From: Carboxylicivirga sediminis
GTDB taxonomy: Bacteria; Bacteroidota; Bacteroidia; Bacteroidales; Marinilabiliaceae
Direction: 5' to 3'
Assembly: GCF_018156225.1 (NCBI RefSeq)
Contig: NZ_JAGTAR010000031.1
Coordinates: 1-64,000, forward strand
DNA length: 64,000 bases
The position numbers and the translations under genes are program-made. Of this stretch, positions 17,337-26,467 are shown in pieces (positions within the stretch are counted from its first letter, which is position 1; each line of letters opens with the position of its first letter). The notes beneath the pieces are model-generated. The model ran no database searches. It saw only the letters and a program-made list of their open reading frames with translations, and had not been told where the DNA came from.

Positions 17337-18346
17337 AACAAATCCTCCTCTTTTAACATGTGATCTTTTGGCAAATCAGTTGCTAGCACGCGACCACAAT
17401 ACTTATGATAATCTATTGGAGAAATGCCATTGCCTGGTCGTTTCATAATAAAATCGTTTTTTGACAATTTTTCTCCTTTCATCAAATCATGCTTTATATG
17501 GATACTTTTACGTGCAACAGCAATGTTTAATCTTTCCGAAGGTGTCACCTTCTTAACACTATGACCTAAAGCAACTTCAATATTTCGAATGGAACTAACT
17601 AATTGCTTTAGCTCAGAAGGTTCGATTGAGGCTTTATGATCTGGCCCAATCATAGAACGATCTAAAGTATAATGCTTTTCAATAATTTCAGCCCCCAAAG
17701 CCACAGCAGCAATAGATGCTTCCAATCCTTTGGTATGATCGGAATAACCTACCTTAAGTCCAAAAGCAGCTTTTAACATCGGAATCACATTCAAGTTAAC
17801 TTCATTAAAGGGGGCTGGATATTCTGTTGTGCAATGCAAAATAGAAATTTGATCATCAGAAAGCCCTCTCTTTAAAACATTAAGAGCAGTCTCAATCTCA
17901 CTTAAATTTGACATTCCAGTTGAAAGTATAACATCCCGACCCAAAGAAGATATATATTCTAAGTAGGGCAAATTGGTTATCTCACCAGAGGGGACTTTAA
18001 AATAATCCATGCCCAAATCATTTAAAAAATCAATGGACTGCTCTTCGAATGGTGTAGATAAAAAGTTGATTCTGCTTTCATCACAATAACTCTTTAGCGT
18101 TCGAAACTCAGGAAATGATAAGCTAATGCTTTTTATCATATCCAACTGCGTTTGCGAACTATCTGTTTCTCTCTTTTGGTATTCTGCCTTTGGAGCTAAA
18201 GTAGAGACCAGTAACTCCGGGATACCAGTTTGAAATTTGACAAAATCAACATTTGCCTCTTTTGCTTTATCAACAAGTTTTTTTGCTAGCGCTAAATCTC
18301 CATTATGGTTTACACCAGCTTCTGCTATTATTATTACCTTACTCAT
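17333..18346 (-). CDS. nonulosonic acid synthase (LegI/NeuB-like)
   Basis: A 337 aa two-domain enzyme. The N-terminal TIM barrel has 'IAEAGVNHNGDL' (residues 7-18), 'VKFQTG', 'STPFEEQSID', 'KVPSGEITN', 'LSTGMSN' and 'GYSDHTKG'. The C-terminal SAF/antifreeze-like domain (about 280-337) has 'RPGNGISP'. It condenses phosphoenolpyruvate with a six-carbon amino sugar to a nine-carbon nonulosonic acid. Start and stop overlap with legG indicate a single transcript. I infer legionaminic rather than sialic or pseudaminic acid from the gene set. Confidence 0.93.
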   Translation of the reverse strand: MSKVIIIAEAGVNHNGDLALAKKLVDKAKEANVDFVKFQTGIPELLVSTLAPKAEYQKRETDSSQTQLDMIKSISLSFPEFRTLKSYCDESRINFLSTPFEEQSIDFLNDLGMDYFKVPSGEITNLPYLEYISSLGRDVILSTGMSNLSEIETALNVLKRGLSDDQISILHCTTEYPAPFNEVNLNVIPMLKAAFGLKVGYSDHTKGLEASIAAVALGAEIIEKHYTLDRSMIGPDHKASIEPSELKQLVSSIRNIEVALGHSVKKVTPSERLNIAVARKSIHIKHDLMKGEKLSKNDFIMKRPGNGISPIDYHKYCGRVLATDLPKDHMLKEEDLL

Positions 18347-18406
18347 TAGTCAACTAGGTTTTCATTTTCCGATAGCAATGCCTATTCTACTACATTTCTC
18401 TACCGA

Positions 18407-19060
18407 CTAAAACTTAATCCTTCTTAAAACTCTTAAATTATCATAATCCCTATTGGTGCCTATAAAACCTGCATCTATATCTCTATCAATATAAGTTAAA
18501 GCATCAACAATGCAATCATTCCCAATTCTTTTGCCTTGTAAAATAAAAGAATTTGCACCTATCAGGGTCCGACTAGCTATGTGACAGTTACCTCCTATAC
18601 TAACTCCTGGATTAATAATATTATGATTTTCAATGGTTGTATCATGTCCTACTACAAGATTGTAGTTAAAAACATTATTATCTCCAACATTTACATTGGA
18701 AGATATCACTGCATTAGCAGCTATATAATTCCCTTTTCCAATAGTAGCAGAAGGCGAAATTTCAGCCTTTGGATGAATTACATTCGTAGGTTCAGCCCCT
18801 AATGAATTCATTAGCTCTTCTATTTTTAATCGCAGTTTATGATTGGCGAAGGATATAATAAACTTAGTGTTTTTATTCGCTATATCGGAAACCTCTGAAT
18901 CGTATAAATAACTTGGATTAAGCTTTTCCTCTGTATTGGCAATTACATGATATACTTTATCGTAATCATTACGGAAATATCGTTTGATTACTTCAAAAAT
19001 TTCAATTGCAGTGCTCTGTCCTCCAAAAATCAAAAGTGTACTACACATAACTATTCTCAA
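18407..19060 (-). CDS. NeuD/PglD-like sugar acyltransferase
   Basis: A 217 aa protein with an N-terminal Rossmann-like part ('LLIFGGQSTA', residues 9-18; normally 'GxGGxG') and a hexapeptide-repeat beta-helix ('HPKAEISPSATIGKGNYI' and following). The likely catalytic His is in 'VVGHDTTIENHN'. Related enzymes acetylate amino groups of bacillosamine-type sugars (PglD) or hydroxyls of sialic acid (NeuD). It lies directly before legI and is one of two candidates, with the GNAT at 20074, for the LegH N-acylation step. A start four codons later is equally possible. Confidence 0.8.
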   Translation of the reverse strand: MRIVMCSTLLIFGGQSTAIEIFEVIKRYFRNDYDKVYHVIANTEEKLNPSYLYDSEVSDIANKNTKFIISFANHKLRLKIEELMNSLGAEPTNVIHPKAEISPSATIGKGNYIAANAVISSNVNVGDNNVFNYNLVVGHDTTIENHNIINPGVSIGGNCHIASRTLIGANSFILQGKRIGNDCIVDALTYIDRDIDAGFIGTNRDYDNLRVLRRIKF

Positions 19061-19084
19061 AATTTAACTTTAGGGTGAGGATTC

Positions 19085-20077
19085 TTATTTGCTGTTCACA
19101 ACTTTATCAAGCCACGTATTCTCTTTTGCATTCCGATCCTTCGGTAAGTCATTGGTATCTAATCTAGAAAGTGTTAATCGGTTCTCATTTTTAATATCGG
19201 CAATATCAACATTCGTAGAAAAAGCAGCTTTACATTTATATTCTGTCAAAAGCTCTAATGTATCTTCATTAAAACCACCATAAGGAAAACACATGGTCCA
19301 TGATTCAGTAGATCCACCAACACACTTAATAAACTCAATTGACTTTTCTATTTCAAAGCGTTGTTGTTCCCTCGACAATGAGTTTAACCAATAATGATCA
19401 TAACCATGTGATCCAATATGCATTCCAAACCTCTTCATGATTTTGATTTGCTCAACACTCATGTATAATTCCCTAGAGAAGGAAGCCTCGCTCATCCCTA
19501 CGTATTTCTCAAAAAGGAAATCAGAAAGCTTTCTTCTAAGCTCTTCCTGAAGCTCTACTTGCAGCATACGCTTAATAAATATTACCTCTCCGGTATCAAA
19601 TCGGTTGGGTACAGCCAATTTATTATAGTAGTATTCATTGGAATTTAAATTGTATTTATCCCTATACTGGTCAAGTAATTCATAAATATCATCCACAAGC
19701 TTATGCTTATCTTTACAGGAAGCCAGAATATGATGTATTTTATTAACATCTAAAACAGTATGCTCAGTAATTGCTTTTCCAGGCGGAAAAAATGAACCTT
19801 GTATTTCATTTTCTACCAAGACAGGAAAGACATATGTATAATGATCTATGTAAGCATCATCAAAGGTTAATAATGCAGCTCTATCGGGTAGGATAATTTT
19901 CCCTTCTGCAGCTTCAATTAATTGCTCCATTGTAATAATGGAATACATGCTTTTTAAGTATGCAATTTGCTCTTTGAATAGTTGTATATCTAAACCTTTA
20001 ATCTCAGGGAATCTACTATTTTCGAGATCCCTGACATAATGATACATGACTACAGTTACTTTCGAATTCATTATCAA
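19085..20077 (-). CDS. NodB-like polysaccharide deacetylase family protein
   Basis: A 330 aa protein with a NodB homology domain: 'VMYHYVRD' near the N-terminus, the metal-site 'TFDDAYIDHY' and later 'HIGSHGYDHYWL', then 'CFPYGGFN'. There is no signal peptide, so it is probably cytoplasmic, unlike cell-wall deacetylases. Proteins of this kind in sugar clusters can remove N-acetyl groups from precursors. Beside N-acyltransferases it could strip an acetyl so that another acyl group can be added. It overlaps the GNAT gene by 4 bases. The family is secure; the role is inferred. Confidence 0.82.
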   Translation of the reverse strand: MIMNSKVTVVMYHYVRDLENSRFPEIKGLDIQLFKEQIAYLKSMYSIITMEQLIEAAEGKIILPDRAALLTFDDAYIDHYTYVFPVLVENEIQGSFFPPGKAITEHTVLDVNKIHHILASCKDKHKLVDDIYELLDQYRDKYNLNSNEYYYNKLAVPNRFDTGEVIFIKRMLQVELQEELRRKLSDFLFEKYVGMSEASFSRELYMSVEQIKIMKRFGMHIGSHGYDHYWLNSLSREQQRFEIEKSIEFIKCVGGSTESWTMCFPYGGFNEDTLELLTEYKCKAAFSTNVDIADIKNENRLTLSRLDTNDLPKDRNAKENTWLDKVVNSK

Positions 20078-21129
20078 ATTGATTCTAATTGATTTGGGCG
20101 ATCTTGGTCTGCATCTCCTTTATAAATTACTAAGTCTTCGTGTTCTGAATCTGTAGCAAACTCTATTCTTATATTCTTTTTGAGAAAAGGTTCAAAATAG
20201 TTAGGAATAGTCACCTCCTCAGAACTATGGTCTAACTCAATAAACCCATGCTTGTCAAATATCTTAGCTGATACTCCATAATTCAAACAGTCCAAATATT
20301 CAGAGTTTTCCTTTGTAAGTAATTTCTGAAATTCAGAATAAAGACAATCAACTTCATTCAGTGTTCCATAGATATCAACAATCCTTAAGCACGAAGATTC
20401 ACCAACAAATTGCTTCCGAATTATAATTATAGCTTCCGCCTTGGAACCATTATAAACAGCATAGCTTTTATATTTATATGTTGGATGCTCCCTAAAACGT
20501 TTAACTAAGTAATTAATGGATTTAGTTGGAAAACAAGATACATTTATAGAAATATCATCGATATCTTTAACTTCGCGAATCTCAACATTTGTTGATTCAA
20601 ACAAGGCTTTATGATCTATTTTGTTAGGAATAGAAGCAATATTGAACTCTTCACAATTAAGATTCAGTAAGTAGTAGTGTCTTAGATAGGATATTTTATA
20701 GTTTAGGACCTTGTAGATATTTTTAGCAATATCACTAATGCCAATCGCAGAATAAGTTATCCCTTCTTCCATATCCTTCAAGTGTCTCAATAAGGATATT
20801 CCTATTCCTAAATTTGCACCTTCAGCAGTTTTCCATATAGCACCCCAATAGTTTTTAGCCTCAATTTCTGGATCAAAGTGCTTGGGGGAAACATAACCTA
20901 ACAGAGAATCAATAGTTCCTGTTTCTATATTTTCAGCAAGTAAAAAATTTAAATACTCTCCTTCCCTATGTTGCCACTCAAATAGTTTTTTATCTTTCAG
21001 AAAAATATGATCCTTTGACCAATGTGTTTCTATAAAATCCAAAATCGATTGCTCATCAGAAACACATGCTCTTCTAATAATATGGTTCTTCTTTGACTTC
21101 ATTCTCTCATAAATGTGAATAATCATCAT
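20074..21129 (-). CDS. GNAT-like N-acyltransferase
   Basis: A 351 aa protein. The N-terminal half looks like a GNAT fold: 'IIRRACVSDEQSILDFI', a beta-strand with 'LLGYVSPKHF', then 'ANLGIGISLLRHL' at the position of the acyl-CoA pyrophosphate loop. The C-terminal half is a second, more divergent GNAT- or FemAB-like unit. It is larger than usual single GNAT proteins. It starts 14 bases after the LuxE-LuxC gene and overlaps the deacetylase gene by 4 bases. I infer it may place an acyl group, perhaps from the dedicated ACP, on an amino group of the sugar (LegH role). A start at the Met nine codons on is possible. Confidence 0.6.
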   Translation of the reverse strand: MMIIHIYERMKSKKNHIIRRACVSDEQSILDFIETHWSKDHIFLKDKKLFEWQHREGEYLNFLLAENIETGTIDSLLGYVSPKHFDPEIEAKNYWGAIWKTAEGANLGIGISLLRHLKDMEEGITYSAIGISDIAKNIYKVLNYKISYLRHYYLLNLNCEEFNIASIPNKIDHKALFESTNVEIREVKDIDDISINVSCFPTKSINYLVKRFREHPTYKYKSYAVYNGSKAEAIIIIRKQFVGESSCLRIVDIYGTLNEVDCLYSEFQKLLTKENSEYLDCLNYGVSAKIFDKHGFIELDHSSEEVTIPNYFEPFLKKNIRIEFATDSEHEDLVIYKGDADQDRPNQLESI

Positions 21130-21143
21130 TAGGGGTACTTATA

Positions 21144-23627
21144 TTATACTAAGGGTCCTCCGAATGTAGCCCATCGCACCAGGCGATCCATAATAAAAAT
21201 ACCATCCCATGGTGACTCAAAATTTAGCATTCTGCCAATTTCCGGACATCTCATGACACCAGATTCGACAGCTTTCGTTGCGAACTCAAGTGCTTTATCA
21301 CCATTAGCGGCTAATCCAATGGTTTGCGTATCTTCATCTACATACTTCAAGCAATCCATAATAGATAATACCGGATTAACACTAATAACTCTAGAATACA
21401 CGGGTTTATTCAACTCCAATTCATCGGAATAAAGAACCGTCCAAGTTGAGTCTTTGCTTGCGAAAACTTCTCCTTTAAAATCATAAACTCCCCTAATCGA
21501 ATGAATTTCTGAAATCTGCTCAATACTTGTTTCACCTTTGGGAATTTGTATGGAGGTTTTCTCCAACGATGTAGCCAGGTATTCGCAAAACTGTTTAGGA
21601 GAAATATTTCCTCCACTTTCGATAAAAAGATTATGAGGAGAGGCACAGCCGGTTTGGTCAAATATACTAACATCTACAGATACTTTTCGAGCCAGTTTCT
21701 TTGCTTTCCTTTCGGTCTCAAGCATTTCTTTGGATATAGCTGAAAAAGATAGCTTTGGCCCAAAAATTATATCTTCAGTATCAAATTTAGCCGGATATTG
21801 TGCCACTGCCTGAACGGCACTTCTCCCCCCCCAGGCAATTCTAACTTCAGCTTCTTTAGACATTAATTCACCTATCAATTTATTACCTGAAGAGAAATAG
21901 ACGATAGCAATAGTTTTTAATAGATCGTTCCCTTTAATTGTATACCCGCCAGGGGTAGTAAATTCTGTATCTTCAAAAGCTTGTAAGAGCTTGGTAAATA
22001 CACCATCGTCATTAGAAGAGACCTTAAGTAAATTGACATTTTTAGTTAAAATACATTGAATTAGTGCAAACATTCCCAAAATTTGGACATTTCCAGCCAA
22101 CCAATGAGCAACTAACCCTCTTGCATTCGCTTTAAGAAATTGCTTTCGCGATTGCCCGAAACTTAGGAACGATTCAATGTATCGTCTGTTACCTCTTAAG
22201 CCTAATGTTGCAATGCGATTCAGGTGTTCTGGTTGGGACCAGCTAGCAAGGAATGAAAGTCCTTTATCTTTGAGATTAACTAGTTCTCCTTCTGCTCTCA
22301 TCCATTTCTTCGAAACTTTGCCAATCAAACCAATTAAGGCATCAATAGGTTGATCATTCAACCATTTTTTCCTTTCCTTTAGTTGATCAATGACAGCTTG
22401 TAACTTTTTCTCATCTGAAAAATCCGAGGCTATCGGGGTATTCTTCCAATATATAACCTGAAGTTTATCGGATCCAGAATGAGAAGTGTAAATATCGACA
22501 TCAGAGAACTTCAGCTTACTTGACAATATATCACCACAACCGCGCACTTCTGCTTTTTTAAGGCGACCTAACACCTTAAACCTTGTACCTTTTCTTTTAT
22601 AGGGACAAGGTTCATTATTTACAACTCCTATATCATCAGTTAAAATAACATTTCCAGGGTAAGAATGTTGAATAGGGGATACGAATTGTAATACACCTTC
22701 TTCCCCATCAGGAAGAACTTCTCGTGTGGCAGGATCTCTTACAATGACTTCAGAGTAGGCAGGAACATGTTTATATCCACATTCACAATCTGGATAATTC
22801 AATCCCATTTGTTCAGTAAAGCCATATATATCAATAACATCGGCATCTCTAATGCCGAAAACGGAAGCAACTTGTTCATTAAACTTTTCTTTGCTTATTT
22901 TCTCTGATTCAAGTTTTTTCCAGCCTCCAATATGTATTACTTTAGACCCCTTTGGCAAACTCAACTTTATCCCCTTCAGATTAAGCTCCTTAACAACATG
23001 ACTGAACAAAATATAGGTAAATCCAAAAACAATTATAGGTTCGTCCTGAGATTGTTCTTTTACAAACTCATCTACTGATTCAAGTCTGAATTGCGCGAGA
23101 TTGCTTTTACTTAATTCAAGACCATACTCAACCTTGCTGGCAAAGTTTAAGTAGCCACTAATAGCCGCATATCTTGCACCTAAAAAATTAATATTTTCGG
23201 GTTTGGGACTCACATCTACTACTATAAAAGGCTTCCTATCAGCTCCGATAAATTCCTTCATCACTTTAACCATTACTTTAGATTGCCTTTTCGAAGTGAT
23301 CTTATCAACAACAACAGTGCTAGGGCGTCCAGAAGTAGCAGATGACTGTAAAGATATTTTAACTTCATTTTCAGGAACAGATCTTAACATTTGCCCCATC
23401 TCCTTAAACACACTGACTGCTACAGGAGGAATATCTTCGAGTTTACCATCAAAATTATTCGGATCAAATTGTTTTCTTGTACAAAACTGCTTATACTCAT
23501 TATTGTTATTATAATGATAACACAACTCTTCGATAAGTGCACTAAGAAACAATTTCGACTTCTTATTGCTATCTAACTCGTATGGGGCCGCGCCTACTAA
23601 TAAATCAACTTTACTTTTTTCCTTCAT
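21144..23627 (-). CDS. LuxE-LuxC fusion: acyl-protein synthetase / acyl reductase
   Basis: An 827 aa fusion. Residues 1 to about 390 are a LuxE-like adenylating domain with 'SSATSGRPS' (95-103), 'YGFTEQMG' (268-275), 'LTDDIG' (329-334) and 'EVRGCGDI' with Cys364, placed like the acyl-accepting Cys near the end of LuxE. Residues about 440-827 are a LuxC-like acyl reductase of the aldehyde dehydrogenase superfamily, with the nucleophile Cys661 in 'DQTGCASPHN'. Together they should activate a carboxylic acid with ATP, hold it as a thioester and reduce it with NAD(P)H to an aldehyde. No luciferase or LuxD gene is present. Overlaps the alcohol dehydrogenase gene by 4 bases. The acid is unknown. 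Confidence 0.85.
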   Translation of the reverse strand: MKEKSKVDLLVGAAPYELDSNKKSKLFLSALIEELCYHYNNNNEYKQFCTRKQFDPNNFDGKLEDIPPVAVSVFKEMGQMLRSVPENEVKISLQSSATSGRPSTVVVDKITSKRQSKVMVKVMKEFIGADRKPFIVVDVSPKPENINFLGARYAAISGYLNFASKVEYGLELSKSNLAQFRLESVDEFVKEQSQDEPIIVFGFTYILFSHVVKELNLKGIKLSLPKGSKVIHIGGWKKLESEKISKEKFNEQVASVFGIRDADVIDIYGFTEQMGLNYPDCECGYKHVPAYSEVIVRDPATREVLPDGEEGVLQFVSPIQHSYPGNVILTDDIGVVNNEPCPYKRKGTRFKVLGRLKKAEVRGCGDILSSKLKFSDVDIYTSHSGSDKLQVIYWKNTPIASDFSDEKKLQAVIDQLKERKKWLNDQPIDALIGLIGKVSKKWMRAEGELVNLKDKGLSFLASWSQPEHLNRIATLGLRGNRRYIESFLSFGQSRKQFLKANARGLVAHWLAGNVQILGMFALIQCILTKNVNLLKVSSNDDGVFTKLLQAFEDTEFTTPGGYTIKGNDLLKTIAIVYFSSGNKLIGELMSKEAEVRIAWGGRSAVQAVAQYPAKFDTEDIIFGPKLSFSAISKEMLETERKAKKLARKVSVDVSIFDQTGCASPHNLFIESGGNISPKQFCEYLATSLEKTSIQIPKGETSIEQISEIHSIRGVYDFKGEVFASKDSTWTVLYSDELELNKPVYSRVISVNPVLSIMDCLKYVDEDTQTIGLAANGDKALEFATKAVESGVMRCPEIGRMLNFESPWDGIFIMDRLVRWATFGGPLV

Positions 23628-24760
23628 ACCATTAATGACTTCAATATTGCGTCAATATAAGCTTTATCAATAACTACAGGATTACCTTGTCCACCCTTAT
23701 CATTAATGATATTCTCATATAGAATCGTATTACCATACATCTTACCCAGATCATCTTTAAATGCACTAATTTCGCTTTCCAGGCTTAATTCACTCTTAAC
23801 CTTATTGATTAAAGCGATCAAATCCTCATATGATTCTCCTAAACCAGAAGATTTAGCCAGTTTATTGTATTTCAACAAAGCTTCTTTATTCTTGGCATTT
23901 GCTTTAATAACTTCTGTTAAAACAAGAGCAATTCCCAATGCATGTGGGTAATTCATGGCTCCTAACTGATGGGCAATAGCATGACATGCTCCAACGATAC
24001 AATGGTTTTGAACCATTCCGGCAAAATAAGATGCCATCTGAAGGTTCTGAATTTTGCATTTATCTGAATCCAATATGCCTTTATAGTTGCTAGCTATTAG
24101 ACTAAGAGCTTTTTCGGCATAGACATCAATTAGTTCATTATCTACATTTGATACATATCCTTCTATTAAGTGAGCTAAAGCATCGATACATGATAAAAGC
24201 AACACTTTTTTAGGGGCATTTTCTAGAAAGATAGAATCAAAAACAACCACTTCAGGTATAAATGAATGAGAAACGACAAATTCCTTAGTAGCTTTTTCTT
24301 CATTTATCAATACAGCTGCAGATGATAACTCTGAACCACTTCCAATCGTTGTAGGAATAGCAATAAACTTTGTACTCCACTCTAACATGGAAAAATTATT
24401 GTTTTCAATATCAAAATATGGAAACTCATAAAGGCACCTTAAAATTTTGGCTCCATCGAGAACGCTTCCTCCACCAATGGCCAGTATCACATCTGGTTGG
24501 AATTCCTCAAGGTCTTTTAGATTCTCCTTAAAACTTTTGCGAGTAGGCTCATCAGCCCAAGTTTTTTTTATAAACTTTATAGAAAATGCAGAGGTGCTTT
24601 TAGTTATTAGTTCTTTGTGCCTTTCATTAATTCCAGTCCCGTGTATGACTGCTAACCTTGACATGGGCAGGGTCTTGAGTCCACCCATCGCATTTTCCCC
24701 GAATAGAATATGCGGCTGTTTTAAAATGAATTTGCTATATAGATTTTGTGGTGTCCACAT
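23624..24760 (-). CDS. iron-containing alcohol dehydrogenase
   Basis: A 378 aa group III alcohol dehydrogenase. The NAD(P)-binding motif is 'GGGSVLDGAK'. The metal ligands are visible: Asp and His in 'IDALAHLIEG', and two His in 'CHAIAHQLG' and 'NYPHALG'. The spacing between the last two His is one residue shorter than in FucO. Members reduce aldehydes or oxidise alcohols, and the family includes 4-hydroxybutyrate dehydrogenases. Between an acyl ligase and an acyl reductase it most likely reduces the aldehyde made by the LuxE-LuxC protein to an alcohol. It starts 3 bases after the ligase stop and overlaps the next gene. Confidence 0.88.
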   Translation of the reverse strand: MWTPQNLYSKFILKQPHILFGENAMGGLKTLPMSRLAVIHGTGINERHKELITKSTSAFSIKFIKKTWADEPTRKSFKENLKDLEEFQPDVILAIGGGSVLDGAKILRCLYEFPYFDIENNNFSMLEWSTKFIAIPTTIGSGSELSSAAVLINEEKATKEFVVSHSFIPEVVVFDSIFLENAPKKVLLLSCIDALAHLIEGYVSNVDNELIDVYAEKALSLIASNYKGILDSDKCKIQNLQMASYFAGMVQNHCIVGACHAIAHQLGAMNYPHALGIALVLTEVIKANAKNKEALLKYNKLAKSSGLGESYEDLIALINKVKSELSLESEISAFKDDLGKMYGNTILYENIINDKGGQGNPVVIDKAYIDAILKSLMV

Positions 24761-24763
24761 TTC

Positions 24764-26224
24764 TTAATTCCCTTTAAGTTTTAAACGTTGTATTTTCCCT
24801 GACTTGGTTTTTGGTATTTCTTCAATCCATTCATACTCGACAGGCATCTTGTATGATTCGAGTTTACCAGCTAATGCCGTTTTAATGTCTTCAAATACTA
24901 ACTTTTCATCAGATTTAACAACAAAGGCTTTGACTACTTCCCCCAATACCCCATTTTTATCTGGAATACCAACACATACCGATTCTTCAACTCCTTGAAT
25001 TAAATCAATTTGTGTTTCTACTTCCATCGGATTCAATTTCTTTCCGCCAACATTAATCGTCTCTTTTATCCGACCTGCTAGCACTATATACCCCTTTTCA
25101 TTACAGTAGCCAAAATCTCCTGTCCTGAAAAAAGATCCGTAGAAATAGTCTTCAGAAGGAAGCTTCCAATATGTATTTAATACATGCTCTCCTTTCACAC
25201 AAATTTCACCTTCCTGGCCTGGAGCAAGTTCATTACCAAGACTATCAAAAATCTTAACTTCTACATTGGGACTAGGTTTGCCAATGGTTTCTAGTTGTTC
25301 GAACTCACTATGAAATTCTATGAAACAGGAACGTGAAGCTTCTGTTAAACCATAATGCATACAAATACGTGTCTTCGGAAGATATTTCATTAGAACATGT
25401 TTATCCTCTAATGGCAAAAAAGCACTACCAAATTCAATATACTTTAACTGATCTTTAAATTCTGAAATACGATCTCCACTCATTTTTTTCAGAAACTGCC
25501 AGGCAGACGGTACCATAGCAAGACCTGATACATTATGAAGTGCCATTAAACGAAATAATTTCTTGACACTAGCAAAGCTACCCAATAGAATAAGGGTACT
25601 CCCCTTAGATAAAGCACACCTAATTCTACCTAACCCAAAGGAGTGACTAATAGGTAACGCAATAATTTCAATATCTTCTTCCTTATTCCCGATAAACTCA
25701 TTGATATTTCTTGCACTGGCTACTAAATTACTATGCGTCAACTGAACTCCTTTGGGAATTCCTGTTGTACCAGTTGTGAACAACAGGTCACTTATATCCT
25801 CCTTTTCAGGAAAGTGATATTCTATATTAGAGAATTGTTGTCCTTCCAGTATAGGAAATTTATGTGTCTGCACATTTAAGCTGGTAGTACTTAATCCTAT
25901 AATACATTTAGATTTTGTGTTTTCAATAACAAAACAAAGTCGTTCATCATTAATATCAACTGCTACCGGAATAGCTATAGCTCCAATTAAATGAATTGCA
26001 AAATAGGTATAAATAAACTCAATATTCTTATCTGTTGCTAGTACTATCCTATCATCCTTCCGAATATCTAAAGTCGATTCAAGGTACATTTTAGCACTAA
26101 GAATATACTCTTTTAAAGAGCGATAAGTTACTTCCTTTTTACCATGTATTATAGCGACTTTATCAGGTATCAACTTACTATTGATAAAAACCTGTTCTAC
26201 TATTGAATTCACATTTTCCATCAC
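24764..26224 (-). CDS. AMP-forming acyl ligase (acyl-ACP synthetase candidate)
   Basis: A 486 aa member of the adenylate-forming family: 'LFTTGTTGIPKG' (phosphate loop), 'YGLTEASR', 'TGDFGYCNEKGYI', 'GRIKETINVGGKKLNP' and the C-terminal catalytic lysine motif 'KTKSGKIQR'. It is full length. It begins at the last base of the ACP stop codon, so the two are translationally coupled, and the natural acceptor of its acyl-AMP is probably that ACP rather than free CoA. The acid is unknown. The Campylobacter flagellar glycan island also has an adenylating enzyme next to a carrier protein, so the pairing has a precedent in a nonulosonic acid setting. Confidence 0.85.
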   Translation of the reverse strand: MMENVNSIVEQVFINSKLIPDKVAIIHGKKEVTYRSLKEYILSAKMYLESTLDIRKDDRIVLATDKNIEFIYTYFAIHLIGAIAIPVAVDINDERLCFVIENTKSKCIIGLSTTSLNVQTHKFPILEGQQFSNIEYHFPEKEDISDLLFTTGTTGIPKGVQLTHSNLVASARNINEFIGNKEEDIEIIALPISHSFGLGRIRCALSKGSTLILLGSFASVKKLFRLMALHNVSGLAMVPSAWQFLKKMSGDRISEFKDQLKYIEFGSAFLPLEDKHVLMKYLPKTRICMHYGLTEASRSCFIEFHSEFEQLETIGKPSPNVEVKIFDSLGNELAPGQEGEICVKGEHVLNTYWKLPSEDYFYGSFFRTGDFGYCNEKGYIVLAGRIKETINVGGKKLNPMEVETQIDLIQGVEESVCVGIPDKNGVLGEVVKAFVVKSDEKLVFEDIKTALAGKLESYKMPVEYEWIEEIPKTKSGKIQRLKLKGN

Positions 26225-26457
26225 TATTTAATTCGTTCTTCAACTGCTTCTAATATATCACCAACATCTTCTAAATCCATTAAGACTTCTGGATCAAATT
26301 TAAAACCAAATTCGTCTTCAATTCCAGCAATAATTGTTAAGTGACCTAACGAATCCCATTTCGGGAAATCTCCAATAGCGGTTTCTTCTGTTATCTCACT
26401 CTTTTCAACACTAAGTCTTTCTGCAATAATTGAAATTACTTTCTCTGATACATTCAT
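26224..26457 (-). CDS. dedicated acyl carrier protein
   Basis: A 77 aa acidic four-helix carrier protein with the phosphopantetheine site 'WDSLGHL' (Ser36). The usual house-keeping ACP motif is 'DSLDTVE', so this is a specialised carrier. It sits 10 bases after the legC-like gene and overlaps the ligase gene. It needs a phosphopantetheinyl transferase, not encoded in the window. It is expected to carry the acyl group activated by the neighbouring ligase to an acyltransferase. Confidence 0.9.
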   Translation of the reverse strand: MNVSEKVISIIAERLSVEKSEITEETAIGDFPKWDSLGHLTIIAGIEDEFGFKFDPEVLMDLEDVGDILEAVEERIK

Positions 26458-26467
26458 TATTAAAATA

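Noticed and set aside
16224-18346. Sialic acid (Neu) pathway
   Set aside because: The synthase and epimerase alone would allow it, but LegB-, LegC- and PtmE-like genes in the same run favour a legionaminic-type sugar.
21144-26457. Bioluminescence (lux) operon
   Set aside because: There is no luxA, luxB or luxD gene, and the LuxE-LuxC fusion lies among sugar genes.
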